Part shown: one piece after another, positions 21,871-34,864 of the stretch
Position numbering within the stretch: the first letter of the stretch is position 1
How the letters are laid out: every line of letters starts with the position of its first letter
Assembly: GCA_026413225.1 (NCBI GenBank)
Contig: CM048552.1
Span: forward strand, 166,544,053-166,608,052
Direction: 5' to 3'
Length of the DNA stretch: 64,000 nucleotides
Source: Otis tarda
Lineage: Eukaryota; Chordata; Aves; Otidiformes; Otididae
Notes under the pieces: generated by a model
Told to the model about the DNA's origin: nothing
The model's database searches: none
The model's input: only the letters and a program-made list of their open reading frames with translations
Position numbers and translations under genes: made by a program

Positions 21871-23587
21871 AAATACCTCTCCTTGCCTCTGATTTCTGAA
21901 ATTTGCTTTGATCTCAATCTATTACGTGAACAACAAGGAAAGGTTCTAAACTACAAAAAATAAATTAATGACTATGAAGATCTGTAGCAGACCTATAAAA
22001 GACTGAAGACTATGAGCCTCATCCTAAAGTATACTAAGGATATAATCAAATTAAATATTTACAATGGGAAGAGTAAGTGACTGCATAGAATTATATGGGA
22101 AATTAGTACATTTTGTTATGTAACATGAAATGTGTCAGAATCAGCCCTTCATATTAAGTTATATTATGTATGAGAGAAGAAGTGCTTCAGAAATTTAGGA
22201 GGTACTTTAGTGTTTATTTTAACAGGAAGCTTATAATTCTTATACAGAAATGAGGAAAAAAAAATCCAAATCGGTTATTTTATTTTTAAATATATTTAAA
22301 TGCCTCATCAAATGCAGAAGTAGTCTTCAATAACATTCTTAAAGATCCTTGCAGATGAACTACAAGAAAAAGTGAGTCATTGCCCAGAGGAATTAATAAA
22401 GGCTCTGTAAATGTGTATGTATTCTGTGGCAATGTTGAAGCATTCACCATTTAAAAAAAATTAGTTTGAATAGAAGTAAAAATGACAAAAACAACAAACT
22501 TGAGGAATGATCTTTTTTCTTTTAAAAGTTTATTTCAAAATGCAAGGGAGCAGAAAGAAAAAAAACATTCACATGGAAGCGACATTTGTTGCCAATTTAT
22601 ATAGATACTGAAATTAACAAATGTTTGCAAGATATTTCAGTGGTTTGCATTTTCATTTTAGGGAAAAATATAGTAGTTTTTCTAAAGTGACATAAGCTGA
22701 AAGTAATGCTATTTTAAACGTAATCTCTCTTAATTATCTGTTCAAATGTAAACTTGGTTTTATATTTGATTATTTTCGTTGAGCTATAAATTGATAATTC
22801 AACCTGCTGTCTCAGTTGAATTGATTGTTTCATAATAGTGACAGAGTTATTAAAAAAAATCCTATATTTGCCTAAAATAATATATAAATATTATACTAAT
22901 ATACTATATAATATACTATAAATAATATACTAAAAATAATTAGAATACACCCAAGAGACATAGCATTCTACATATGTTTAGAAATACTTGTATAGAAATG
23001 TCAAAAAACTGCCTTTTCTGTCATCTGAATAACATAGTTGACTCAAATATGCAAGAAGACTGTCTAAAGAAGAATAGAACAATGTAAGTGGTACTCACTT
23101 TAAGTGTCTTCAGGGTAATAGTTAATTCATAAAAAGATGTGCTACCATCATTATAGAATGATGAAGTGAAAAAAAGTTTTGTCACTAACTTGTTCTAAGT
23201 TAGAAGTAACAGACAATTATCTTATAAAATGTCTTTAAATAAAGTAAATGCATTGGTATAAAAAATGAATTGAAACAAACTGCAAGTATGATTTATGAAT
23301 GAAGGGAGATTTTTCTATGCATTCTACATTTTTTTATCTGGAAAAAAATGGGAAGAATTATTGACTTCAACTACAGTCATGAGACTTGATTGGTTGGTTG
23401 CTTGCTTGCAGGGAAGTTACACCACATGTGCTAAGTAAAAGTAGTTGGGGGTCACATGAAACCTATAAAAAAACTAATATCACTACAAAAAGTCTTTTAA
23501 TCTAAGTGAAAATATATATAAATATTTTAATTGTCTTGCCATTTCAGTAGGATATAAGTTTGGTCAGCTATGTAGGAAGACGACTTC
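21871..23587. other. AT-rich unique sequence
   Basis: No gene or transposon recognised. A strongly AT-rich, partly self-complementary run lies at about 22876-22941 (repeated ATATACTATA-like units). Confidence 0.6.
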
Positions 23588-24135
23588 CATAGAATCATAG
23601 AATCACAGAATCACAGAATGGTTAGAGTTGGAAGGGACCTTCAAAGGTCATCTAGTCCAACCCCCCTGCAAGGAGCAGGGACATCCCCGACTAGATCAGG
23701 TTGCTTAGAGCCTCATCCAGCCTGGCATTGAACGTTTCCAGGGATGGGGCATCCACCACCTCGCTGGGCAACCTGTTCGCGTGCTCTACAACTCGCATTG
23801 TAAAAAATTTTTTCCTAATATCTGATCTAAATCTACCTCCCTCTATTTTAAAACCATTATCCCTCATCCTGTCACAACAGGCCCTACTGAACTGTCTCCC
23901 CCCATTTTTCTTATAGGCCCCTTTGAGGTACTGGAAGATTGCTATAAGGTGGTCCCCGGAGCCTTCTCGTCTCCCGACTGAACAGCCCCAACTCTCTCAG
24001 CCTGTCCTCACAGGAGAGGTGCTCCTGCCATCTTATCGTCTTTGTGGCCCTCCTCTGGACCTTCTTCAACTGGTCCATGTCCTTCTTGTGTTGGGGGCTC
24101 CAGAACTGGACGCAGTACTCCAGGTGGGGTCTCAC
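23588..24135 (-). mobile_element. CR1 3' fragment
   Basis: A 5'-truncated minus-strand CR1 of about 0.55 kb. It begins with three copies of the 3' repeat (TAGAATCATAGAATCACAGA) and ends CTCCAGGTGGGGTCTCACT. The reversed reading gives ORF2 C-terminal sequence ([20 protein letters not shown]) with a frame break near 23945, where an extra G is seen in GGTGGTCCCC. Confidence 0.92.
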
Positions 24136-27100
24136 TTTCCTGAAATAATTTTTGAGAAGAGGTTACTTAAAGGCATACAGTGCTCAAATTACATAGTCCT
24201 AGTCAGCTAGACCTGGATGCAGCCAGTGATTTATTTAAGTTAATAATCTATTAACTCATATCAATCTTTTCACTAATGGGAAAACAAGAAGATTGTATTC
24301 CCAGGTGGTTGGAGATGGGCCTAAATCCTGAGAGGTGAAGGAAGTAGAGTCTTGTCAGATTTTCTTGACTCTTGTCAGATTTTCTTAACTCTTGTCAGAT
24401 TTCCTTGGCTCTGGGTAACTACTGGAGACAAAGAAAATACCAAATATGGAAAAAAAAAAAAAAAAAAGCAGCTTCATGCTGGATAAACTCTGGAAATTTG
24501 GATAAAGATTTAAAAAGCAGTTCACCTCAAATCCAGAAGCATCAGTAAAAAAAAGAAAATTAGAAGCAGCAATTCAAGCAAAATGTGATGATTTAGATGT
24601 TTTAGAGGTTTTCAGTTAACTAAGAGGATCACTGTGACGCTCCATGAAACTCCTGTTATAGTCTTTCACAATATAAGGATACTGAAAATACTGAAAACGG
24701 AGCTTGGAAGAAAGAGACATTCATACACACCTTTGTGTTAGGCTTTTAAGATGATGCCTTATGGGTATTCAGTCTGAATAGACCTACAGATGGTTATGTA
24801 CACATAACATAAGAGACAATTTTGTTAGCCAACCTGTCAAAAATGCCATATGTCTTTGATGCTTTATTTATTGTAGGAAAGGTAGTTTGAGTGTATCTAT
24901 AAGATACTCTCCAGAGTCATTTAGAAGTAGTTCTTACATAATGTGAGTGCTCATTTTAACCCATGCTGATCTGCTAAAACAAAAACACTTAATAGAAATT
25001 ACCTCTCTCAGATTCCTTAACTTTAATCACTAAAGATTGTGGTGTTCAACACTTAGAAAGGGAGAAATCATATCCTAGTATAGCTGGACTGTAATCCTCC
25101 CTTGTGCCTCAAAGGCACACACCTGTGCAAGGCAGTTGTCATCTGTTGCACCTGTGTGATTACCCCTCCTGAAGATTTATATTCATCCTAGCAAGCACCC
25201 AGTGAGGGTAGACACCTAAACAATATACCTAGATTTGAAAACACTCAACTAGTGTCTGAAGAATGCTTTAGGAAGTGACTTCTGTACTCTCAAAGGATAG
25301 AAGAAAAAAAAAAGGAAAGAGATGAGAAGATTATTTCTGTGATGACACTTTTCTGCAGTAACTGTCCTGATCTGTATTTGTGGCATGCTTTGTGATTTCA
25401 CAGTGTTACCAGTTTGGGATTGATTTGGACACTAGAAATTTCTTTTTCTTTTTCCTTTTTGGTCTTCAAGGGAAAAAAAAAATTACAATGGGAGAACTGA
25501 AAAAAACCCTTAATATATAATGGAATTATTCTGTATGGAAACAAATTGTATGTGACTAGGAAAAAGCAAGTAGAAATTCTCGTTATCAATAGAATTCCTA
25601 ATACAATTACAATACAATATCCATGCATCCCTATTTCATTCAATCGGAAACCTTGATTAAAATTCTTTTTTACCATGACATAATGCCAAGAAATGACAAA
25701 GGAACAGAAGAAACTGCAAACAAAATGCAACCTAACACACAAGGGAATGATTTGATGAGAAAGAACAGCATTACTACCATAGCAACAATCTGTTGTGTAT
25801 ACAGTTTCTTGACTTTAAATGCAGCTTTGTCATTGTAGTGGGTGAGGAAAGTGCCCAGCTGTAGTATTTTTATGTCTAAATCTTAAACTTGGGCTTCCCG
25901 CACTGAAGATATTTTTCCTTGGTATTAAATGTTCCACTGAAAGGATGTTAAATAGGTTCACTGTATTCTAATAAAATAGGTGGATTTAGGCTGTGAAAAA
26001 TTATAACATAATAGAAACGGATTACTGCTGAAAAGAGAAAAAAAAATGGATGTGTTGCCATAATAGTAATTAAAACAAGTCAACATCTAGTGTGTGAAGA
26101 ATGAACTGAAGAGATTAAACTGGATTCTAACCTCATAAGAGGTGAAACGAAGGGCAGAAACAACCACAAACCACAAGGTGGGGAAGGGTTATGGGTGATT
26201 GCGCCTGAGTCACACAAATGTGTATATAAAACTTTGATATTTCTGTCTAGAAAACTCCATGAAAAATGCGTGTTCATGTCATTTATGCATGTGCTGTACA
26301 ACTCCCTGAACAGTGAGGCTGAAATAGAGGATATGCTATAAATGTAAAACATTCTGGAGGACTGCAAGTCAGTTCTACAGGTCATGCAATACATCAAAAG
26401 GGCATCAGAGTCACTATGCCTAAGCACACCAAATTCACTGGGAATTTATAGTACACTAAATGCATCCCCAATGCATCAACACATTGAACTAATTTAATTT
26501 GTGCTATGCTATTAAACTGCATATACAGAACAGCCATTTTTTTCAGGATTACGGCTGTTACACAGCTCAGTCAGAATAGCCATTATTTCTCTGCAGAATT
26601 CTATGGATTAGACTCAGAAATCCCAGCCACAGGTTTTATAATTAGGACACCAAAACCACACTGACTCTCTCTTTCAAAATGACACCTGAACAAATGAAAA
26701 AAAAAAAAATCCTTTGAATAAGTACAAAGGAAGAAATCAGGGGAATGTGGAAATAAACTGAAAAATTGAATTAAGAATGTTCTAAATAAAGAGTACAGAA
26801 ATAGAATACTACATGGAAGTCAACGTAATTACATTAATTTTTACTACCTTAGGATATGTTATCATGCGTCAAAGGACTTCCAAAATGGTGTGGGAGCTTT
26901 GGTGCAAATGAGAATAGATTATTTTACTTTTGGAGCCTGGCCAACCTACAATATGGAAGTGGGTACATCTGTTCCTACAGATATATCTTCCAAAGGTACG
27001 TGCACAGTGCCATCATACTTGAAGGCCTCATACTGTATTCAGGATTTATCCTCCAAGCACATTGTCTCCTACCACTATACCTTGAACCCATACAGAGACA

Positions 27101-27684
27101 GTTTCAAGGTTCAGACTTCCTCTTACAGCTAATGCAAACATAACTAGCTATGTTATGTTAACTAAGACAGTATATTACACTCAGATATATCCTTCAACGT
27201 TAAAATAAAGGCATAGCCAGAAAACATAGGTCCAAATACAAAAGAAAGGTAGGATACCTGAAAAAAAATCTGAGCACATTAGCATCTTTGGACACTCAGA
27301 TTAAAGTCTACAGATACAGAAGCTTCTTATTTCCTAATATACCTGAAATCTACTGCTCCTTGCAACCAGATCAGTTTTCACTGTGGGCTAGGAAGGTCAA
27401 CGCCTGTTGCAAAAATAAGAGATATGCTCATTTGGAGTGAAGATTCATCTAAAACATTATCCTATTTCTGAAAGTAGCCAATATAGAAGCATAAACAAGA
27501 GTAAATGTTTACTAAACTTCTACTTAAACAAGGTAAACGCTTACTTCCTTGCTATCCACCAGAGATTAATGACTTAGACTTCTTAGTAAAGAAGGAGTAC
27601 CTTACTACAGAACATATTGTCAAATTTTAGGGGTCTGCAATCCATGCATGCAGCTTTACATCTGAGCTAGTGTTCTTATTCAAC
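24136..27684. other. Unique sequence
   Basis: About 3.5 kb without a recognised gene or transposon. It holds a three-unit 20-bp tandem repeat (24350-24409) and several A-runs (about 24450-24468, 26698-26710). Short open frames such as plus 26856-27143 and minus 26427-26080 have no recognisable domains. Confidence 0.6.
24350..24409. repeat. 20-bp tandem repeat, three units
   Basis: Three consecutive units of TCTTGTCAGATTTTCTTGAC with one to a few differences, the last unit being the most diverged. Confidence 0.85.
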
Positions 27685-27689
27685 CTCAG
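27685..27689. repeat. Target-site duplication, left (CTCAG)
   Basis: Perfect 5-bp direct repeat flanking LTR-A copy 3. The right copy is 28830-28834. Confidence 0.92.
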
Positions 27690-28829
27690 TGTCGTAGTTC
27701 AGCCCCGATCGGGACCAGACTACGCAGTCTCTCTCTCACTCCCCCCACCCTCCAAGAGAACAGGGAGAGATAATATAAGGAAAAACGGCTCAAGATTTGA
27801 GATAAGGACAGGGAGAGAATCCTTAAAGTTACCGTTACGGGCAAAACAGACTTGACTTGGGAAAAGTATTCATTTATTACTACAAACAACAGGATAATGA
27901 GACAGAGAACAAGATAACCTCCCTCCACCCCTCCCCATTCCCAAGCTTAACTTTATCTCTACTACCTTCCCCTCCCGAGCGGCACAGTGGGGAAGAGGGA
28001 ATGGGGGTCGCGGTCAGTTCATCACATGTTGTTTCACGCCGCTGCTTCATGGTCGGGGAAGAACTCCTCACATTCCTCCCCTGCTCCGTTGTGGGGTCCC
28101 ACCCATACGCCACAGTCCTTCGTGAAACTGCTCCAGCATGGGTCATCTCTTCCACGGACTGCAGTCTCTCCAGAACGGCTGTCCCAGCGGGCCCTCCACG
28201 GGCCACAGCCGCCTTCAGGCATCCACCTCCCCCGGTACGGGGTCCTTCATGGGCTAAAAGTGGATCTCTGCTCCTCCGTGGACCTCCATGGGCTGCAGGG
28301 GGACAACCTGCTCCACCATGGTCGTTACCACAGGCTGCAGGGGAATCTTGGCCAGGAGCCACATTACTCCTCCCCCTCCTTCTGAACTGACCTTGGCGTC
28401 TGCAGCCGTTCCTCACAACAGGCTGGCAGATGTCTCTCAGGATCTTTTTGCATCTTATTCACTTCTCATCTCCTCTCCACTTCTTGCAGCCAGGCCGGAC
28501 CGAGTCGGGCCCAGTTGGCTGCCTGGCGAGGGGCCAGAGGGTGAGGCCTGCAAGGCCCATGAGGCCTGCGCCTCCCCCTCTGCGCCTCTGCCCCTGCTCA
28601 GCTTCTTCACATCTTCTCTTCTCTTTTTTTTTTCCTGTTTTCGACTTCTTAAATACGTTATCGCAGAGGCATTATCACGGAACATTCTGCTACCAATCCG
28701 CTCGGCCTTGCCCAGCAGCAGGTCCGCCCTAGGCCCGGCCGAGTCCACTGAACAAAGGGGAGCAACTTCTAGCAGTTTCCTACAGAAACTACCACCTCAG
28801 GCCCCCCTTTACTAAACGAAACCACAACA
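27690..28829 (-). mobile_element. LTR-A copy 3, solo LTR
   Basis: A 1140-bp minus-strand solo LTR with perfect CTCAG duplications. In LTR orientation it starts TGTTGTGGTTTCGTTTAG and ends GGGCTGAACTACGACA. TATTTAAG lies at plus 28648-28655 and AATAAA at plus 27873-27878. A 178-codon minus-strand frame (28416-27880) fits almost exactly between these sites, with its stop codon directly before the AATAAA. It is in the same frame as the ones in the 19948 and 29344 copies, but here an upstream CAA of those copies is TAA, which removes their start region. It is the full-length reference copy in this window and groups with the 2587 copy. Confidence 0.95.
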
Positions 28830-28834
28830 CTCAG

Positions 28835-29338
28835 TAGTCCATGGAGAGGAACAGAAACTCTGCAGGCAGGTTAAAGAAACCACAGAGATTGAGGTGACTG
28901 TCTTAGATTTAGATTACTTCTTCAATTTCCAAAGTTGCATTTTGAACCAGTCTAAGTACTTTGTATGACAAAAATCCAGCACTCAATTCAACTACTTAGC
29001 TGTGCTCTTTGAAATGCATTGTTTTGTCTGTTTTTAACGTACTTTTTAATTTGATATCTACCAGTTCTTCTATTTTATCTTGCATTACAAGTCATCTTAC
29101 CTAATGATATCTTGTATTACAATAGATAATAAGCTTTTATACATGAAAGAAGTTATCTGAATTTTATGCTTTCCTTCAGCCCCAAAAGGTTCCCTTTGTC
29201 GAAAGACACTGACTAATGAGATGAACATTTCATTTTGTTATGGTGATACTGTATCACCTTACTGAAAGCATCCCTTGGCCCTAAAAAGAGATTGTTAATC
29301 TGTTGTTCAACTGCAGTAGACATGACATGCAGGTCTTC
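28835..29338. other. Unique spacer between two solo LTRs
   Basis: About 500 bases of AT-rich sequence with no retroviral coding remnant, no primer-binding site and no polypurine tract. The two flanking LTRs are therefore independent insertions and not the ends of one provirus. Confidence 0.75.
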
Positions 29339-29343
29339 CTTAT
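29339..29343. repeat. Target-site duplication, left (CTTAT)
   Basis: Perfect 5-bp direct repeat flanking LTR-A copy 4. The right copy is 30370-30374. Confidence 0.92.
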
Positions 29344-30369
29344 TGTCGTAGTTCAGCCTCGATCGGGACCAGACTACGCAGTCTCTCTCTTGCTCCCCCC
29401 ACCCTCCGAGAGAATAGGAGGAGATGATATAAGGAAAAACGGCTCAAGGTTTGAGATAAGGATGGGGAGAGAATCCTTAAAGTTACCGGGCTTAACATTA
29501 TCTCTACTACCTTCCCCTCCCGAGCGGCACGGGGGGGGAAAAGGGAATGGGGGTTGCGGTCAGTTCATCACACGCTGTTTTATGCCGCTGTGTCATCGTC
29601 GGGGGAAGAACTCCTCGCATTCCTCCTCTGCTCCATCGTGGGGTCCCTCCCACGGGCCACAGTCCTTCATGAAACTGCTCCAGCATGGGTCATCTCTTCC
29701 ACGGGGTGCAGTCCCTCTAGAACAGCTGTCCCAGCGGGCCCTCCATGGGCCACAGCCTCCTTCAGGCCTCCACCTGCTCTGGTGTGGGGTCCTCCACGGG
29801 CTGCAGGTGGATCTCTGCCCCTCCGTGGACCTCCATGGGCTGCAGGGGGACAACCCACTCCACCATGGTCTTCACCACGAGTTGCAGAGGAATCTTGGCC
29901 AGGAGCCGCGTTACTCCTCCCCCTCCTTCTGAACTGACCTTGGCGTCTGCAGCCGTTCCTTACAACAGGCTGGCAGACTCCTCTCAGGATCCTTTTTATA
30001 TCTCGTTCACTTCTCATCTCCTCTCCACTTCTTGCAGCCAGGCTGGGCCAAGTTGGGCCCAGTCGGCTGCCCGGCGGGAGGCCAGAGGGTAAGGCCTGCA
30101 AGGCCCACGAGACTCGCGCCTCCCCCTCTCTGCCCCCCGCTCAGCTGCTTCACATCTTCTCTCTTTTTTTTTTTCCTGTTTTCCCCTACTTAAATACGTT
30201 ATCGCAGAGGCGTTATCACGGGATGTTCTGCTACCAATTGGCTTGGCCTTGGCCAGCAGCGGGTCCGCCCTAGGCCCAGCTGAGTCCACTAAACAAAGGG
30301 GAGCGACTTCTAGCAGTTTCCTACAGAAGCTACCACCTTAGGCCCCCCCTCACTAACAAAACCAGAACA
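29344..30369 (-). mobile_element. LTR-A copy 4, solo LTR with deleted polyadenylation signal
   Basis: A 1026-bp minus-strand solo LTR with perfect CTTAT duplications. It groups with the 19948 copy. About 110 bases found in the other copies between GTTACCG and GGGCTTAA are missing at about 29485-29490, and that block contains the AATAAA. The junction shares a short G/C run (ACGGGC against CCGGGC), suggesting a microhomology deletion. A TATTTAAG box is kept (plus 30189-30196). A minus-strand open frame of 144 codons (30101-29667) is alignable with the frame of copy 2 and ends at a TGA created by one change (GTGAAAC to ATGAAAC on the plus strand). Confidence 0.93.
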
Positions 30370-31836
30370 CTTATCCTGCATGATTGCTTTGTATGAAATC
30401 CATTGTATAATGTTGTTGGAATGACACTTACTTAGGTGGCAAAACTGTTTATGATTTGAGTACTTAACCCCACAACAAGGAGCATGTTCTGGGTATATAA
30501 TATGATGTTAATACTCCTAACTAAGCTGTGTAATGAACTACATTCCAAAAAAAGAACAGGTTTCAGTACTCTTGCTCCCAAGTTATCTTTAGATATACTC
30601 CTACAACAGCTCCTGAGGTTACACTGGATAAATGTAAACCAGCAACAGTAGGCAGACCCAATTACAGGACAGACATGCATAGCAGCCTGTTTTAAAAACA
30701 CGAGTCGGCTACACACAGAACATCTCACCTATGGGTGCAGGAAAGGTAGACTATTTTCATTGTTGTAGCCTGTCAGTTCAACGAAGTATCTGCTTGATTT
30801 GCAACCCAAGTTTAGCTTACCTAGAAATGTAATAAATCCACATAAATTTGGAATCTATTCTAAGAAAGGGGAAAAAGTTGTCATGTATTGTGTCTCATTA
30901 TTTCCCATATCCTAGTGTTTCTGGTTCCTCCTGTTCCTATAACCAAACACGAACTTAAAAGATAGTGGATTAAATTCCTTTTTAGAGTAATGTGATTGAC
31001 AAAATGTGCATTGACTGAAGCAGAATTAGATTTTTACATATTTTCCTAAAAAATATTCTTGCAATTTCAATCAGGGATCTGCTACACAAGTTAAATGCCT
31101 TTATGTTTGTTTTGTTTACATTTTATAAATCAAAGTCAGCATTAGAAGTTTCTCAAACCAAGGTATATTCCTCTATATACTTTTGCAACTGATTTTTCTC
31201 TAAATTGTGTTCAGAATTACATGTGCAAAGATATAGCTGTTTACATAATTTAGTAAAAAAAATATTTTTTTATTTTCTTATTGTAATGCGCTGGATAAGA
31301 AGAACTAATTTTGCATTTCAAAGTTCAGCTGGAGTTCATCCTGGTATTATGGAAAACATATACTTTACTGGGAAAATAAAGGAAAATAAAGAAAATCTGA
31401 TATAAAAATTAGTAGGACTCATATTGTCAATGATAATCATTCACATTTCAATTTTTCAACACCATTCTAATATCAAAATTGAGTATTTGTCACTTTCTAG
31501 AAAATGCGTTCTGGGAAAACTTTTACATGTTATGTACCTGAGAGATTTTGATTTTCTTATCATTAGAAGTTTCAGTAAAAATAGTTCTGATTCAAGACAC
31601 AACAGAAAAAAAAAATCACCTTCACAACATTATCTGTACTCTTCCTCTAACCTTGTAGTTGGTGAATGTTGAATGAAAAGTTAATGCCTTGCTCGTGAAA
31701 GACACTAGTCAGGACGACATGCAAAAGCATGTATGTGCCAACTTCTGGGCTTACACTTTAGGATAAATAATTGCCAAAATTAATTCTTTCTTCTATCTGG
31801 TAGGTGTGATAAAGTGTATAAAATGTGTACCCGGGA

Positions 31837-31907
31837 GAGTGTGTGTGTGTGTGTGTGCTCGTGCGCGCACGCACGTGTGCACGCACATGCATGTATGTGT
31901 GTGCATG
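31837..31907. repeat. Alternating GT/GC purine-pyrimidine tract
   Basis: A (GT)n run followed by a mixed alternating run that includes the palindrome GTGCGCGCAC. The tract as a whole is close to alternating purine-pyrimidine, a sequence type prone to left-handed (Z) DNA. Confidence 0.9.
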
Positions 31908-34210
31908 ATTTAACTGACATAGAGGACTGCTTTGTGTGAATATGTTGTTATAAAATTGCAAGGCAACATTCTAAATTGAAGTGATAACACATTTTTTTCA
32001 GAAGAGAGTATATCAAAACCACAGATGGAAGCTGTACCATTTCTTAAATCATTACATTTGAGCTAAAAGACAGCTCTGACTTGTAAGACACAAGCCAATT
32101 TGCCTTGCAAGGTTAAGTAAGTATTTTTAATCATGAAATCTGAGAAAAGAAAGAAATAATTTCCTCCAATTGTTCTCTCCCTCTACGTTACAAATAAAAG
32201 TAAAGGAAATAGACCTTGATTTTTATCATCTATCTGTTATTGAAATAGTTTTAATAAAAATGAGATATTTCAGTGGAAAAATAATCCTGATACTTTAAAA
32301 AAAGTTTTTTTTTTCAGAATTACAATTCAACTCATTATGGACATTGAAGACTTTCATTTTGGCTACTGAACAGTCTTACAAAACCATGAACTTTGTCATT
32401 GTTCATATACAGAAGTAGATATGTGTAGATTCATTGGTATACACAGCACATAGATGATATTTAAATTAATCTTGACTTGTTTTCTATAGCAAGATGTAAA
32501 AATCTTTGTACAAAGTTGATTCCTTGTACAAGATAGTATGGCCTTTCTTTAAGACCATATGTGTAATTTTACTATATGCTGCACATAGTGAATTATAACG
32601 TTATTCTAATACATTCTTAAATTGATACCTCTTTTAAGTTTGTTTTATTATTATAATAAAATCACTAGTGTCCTTTTTTTTTAATGATTGAATGGGTTTT
32701 TATTTTTTCAGGAGTTATCTTTTTTCCTCCTGCAGAACTGTGATTTTGATTCTCTCTCAATGAATTAATACACAGTGTATCCCTCTAATACCTTTAATAG
32801 AGGATTTCCTTCTGTGTTTGTTTTTCTGTTTGTTTTTCCATTTTTTTTACTGTGTGTCCAAAAAAGATGATGGACAACTGTGTTTGTCAAGGTACAGGGG
32901 TCTCCCTATAAACCGTATTACTGAATGCAAACGGTGTTATATTGGGCTACATAAGAATTTAGGAAGCACTGGTTCTTTATTTTCCCAAGCTGTGTTTTAA
33001 ACAAATGTCCACCAGTTCTGTTTATGATTACACTTTCACCATTAGCTTTTTATCATTGCAGCATAACTCTACTTAAACAGAGATGAATTCATTACAGCCA
33101 GTTTCTGTAACCATCTTTGCAAAGTACATACCTCTCTGAGAAAGCTAATAATTTCTGTAAGATAATAGGATTTATATAGAGGAGTTACTTTAAATTGACC
33201 TGAATTTTCCTAAAACAAGGTAATAACAACAGAAAGTAAAACAAAAAATAAAATAATAATAATATAATTATGTCAAATAATTAAAAATGTAAAATAATAT
33301 AATGTAATATAAAAATATAATAATAAAATAGTGTAGAAGTGCTGTATCAGTCCTTCTTTATCTCACTGACTTAATTTTCTGACTCAATTGTCTTGACTTG
33401 CACATGTCAAGTCAGAGTGCTACAGCGTGTCTTGTGGAACACATAACAATTTTAAACTTGCTGCCACAGCTGAGTTCTTATATCACTGGTAGATTCACAT
33501 TTCCATATGTTCTTTGTCTTATACTATATTCTGTTGGGTTTTCTCTGGTATGGCTATATATTATGCACAGCCTGGCCCTTGTTACCCTGTAAAATATCTT
33601 TATCTATCTATCTATTTAGAATGTTCAAGTTTAGTTTTTCCTAGATTTGTTCTCAAATATGCATTCTGAAAATCATGGAGCCAGTTTGATGGGTCTATTT
33701 ATTGTCCCACCCTGCTGGGATATTTTGGGACACAAACTCCAATGGCCTGATGTATTTGTGATCTGTTTGAACAAAGTATACATCTCATTTAGGTACCATT
33801 TGTTTTCTGTGACAGGTGGAAAGAGATGACTGTGTAGGCACATTGCATTCTAATTTAGAGGCAAAATGTGAATGAAGAGAAAGAAATGGGAATAATAATG
33901 TGAACAGAGATGTAGATTTTAGGCAGATTCCAAAAATTTTAGAACAACATCAGTGCTACATTTCATAAATAGGCTTTTTGACAATCCACTGACTGTCAAT
34001 TTCCTGTTTATGTTTGCTGTTCATTAGTATTTCATACAGTACTAGTCATCATCCAGCTATTCCAGAAGATATATACTCTAATTCCATTGAAAAACCTATA
34101 GAAAAAAATTGTTACTCCTGTGAAGTGGAATTTCACTTGTCTCTGAAGTGTATAATATGAAGAAAAGGTATTGATGGTTAGAATTCTGCATTATTGGAGT
34201 TTTTGTAATT

Positions 34211-34236
34211 AAAAAAAAAGAGAGAGAGAGAGAGAA
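34211..34236. repeat. A-run plus (GA)n microsatellite
   Basis: Nine A residues followed by about eight GA dinucleotides. Confidence 0.9.
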
Positions 34237-34840
34237 ACAAGAAAGCTAGTCAACCCATCAGCAAAGGATTAAGTAATTTCTAACAATTTAAATGATTTTT
34301 ATCTTTCAATTCTTGTTTTAACAAAAGATAAATGAAGATGATAATTAAGGTTAGTAGGGTTAATCCTCATGCAGCCTGTCACAGTGTCAGAAGTGTGTCA
34401 GAAGTACTCCCAGATAGAAAGGTAAAGGAAAAAAAAAACCACTGGGGAGAATAGGAATGGAGAGTAAAAGTGACAAAATACAACAAGCTCAAAGTATCTT
34501 AAATTACTCCTATGATAAAGGGGGAGGAAATGAAAGATCTTTTCCTGCTTCTATCAGTACAGTAGCAAGATGGAACATAACTTCTGGAAAGTCATTTGAG
34601 ACTGGCCATGTATTATTTCTACCTACTGGAGTATGGACAGCTACCTACTATGGTATTACTACTTTCACTCCCCAAAATCCATTCTAAATAACTATATATT
34701 TTTCCTACACATGTCTCTATTTTGACACCCAGGAATAAAAAAAAAAAAAAAATGGAAACAAAATGGGGCAGTATATAAACATTTTTTTCATCATCTCAAG
34801 AGATTTCCTCTCTTTGCAGAAACTCCCAAATTGCTTCAGG

Positions 34841-34864
34841 AAAAAAAAAAAAAAAAAAAAAAAA
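34841..34864. repeat. Poly(A) run of 24
   Basis: Uninterrupted A-run followed by GGAGG. No retrotransposed sequence could be recognised upstream of it. Confidence 0.9.

Noticed and set aside
26080-26427. 115-codon minus-strand open frame
   Set aside because: No domain, no start context, no repeat or neighbour that supports a gene.
28835-29338. Internal region of a provirus between two LTRs
   Set aside because: No retroviral coding remnant is seen and each LTR has its own target duplication.
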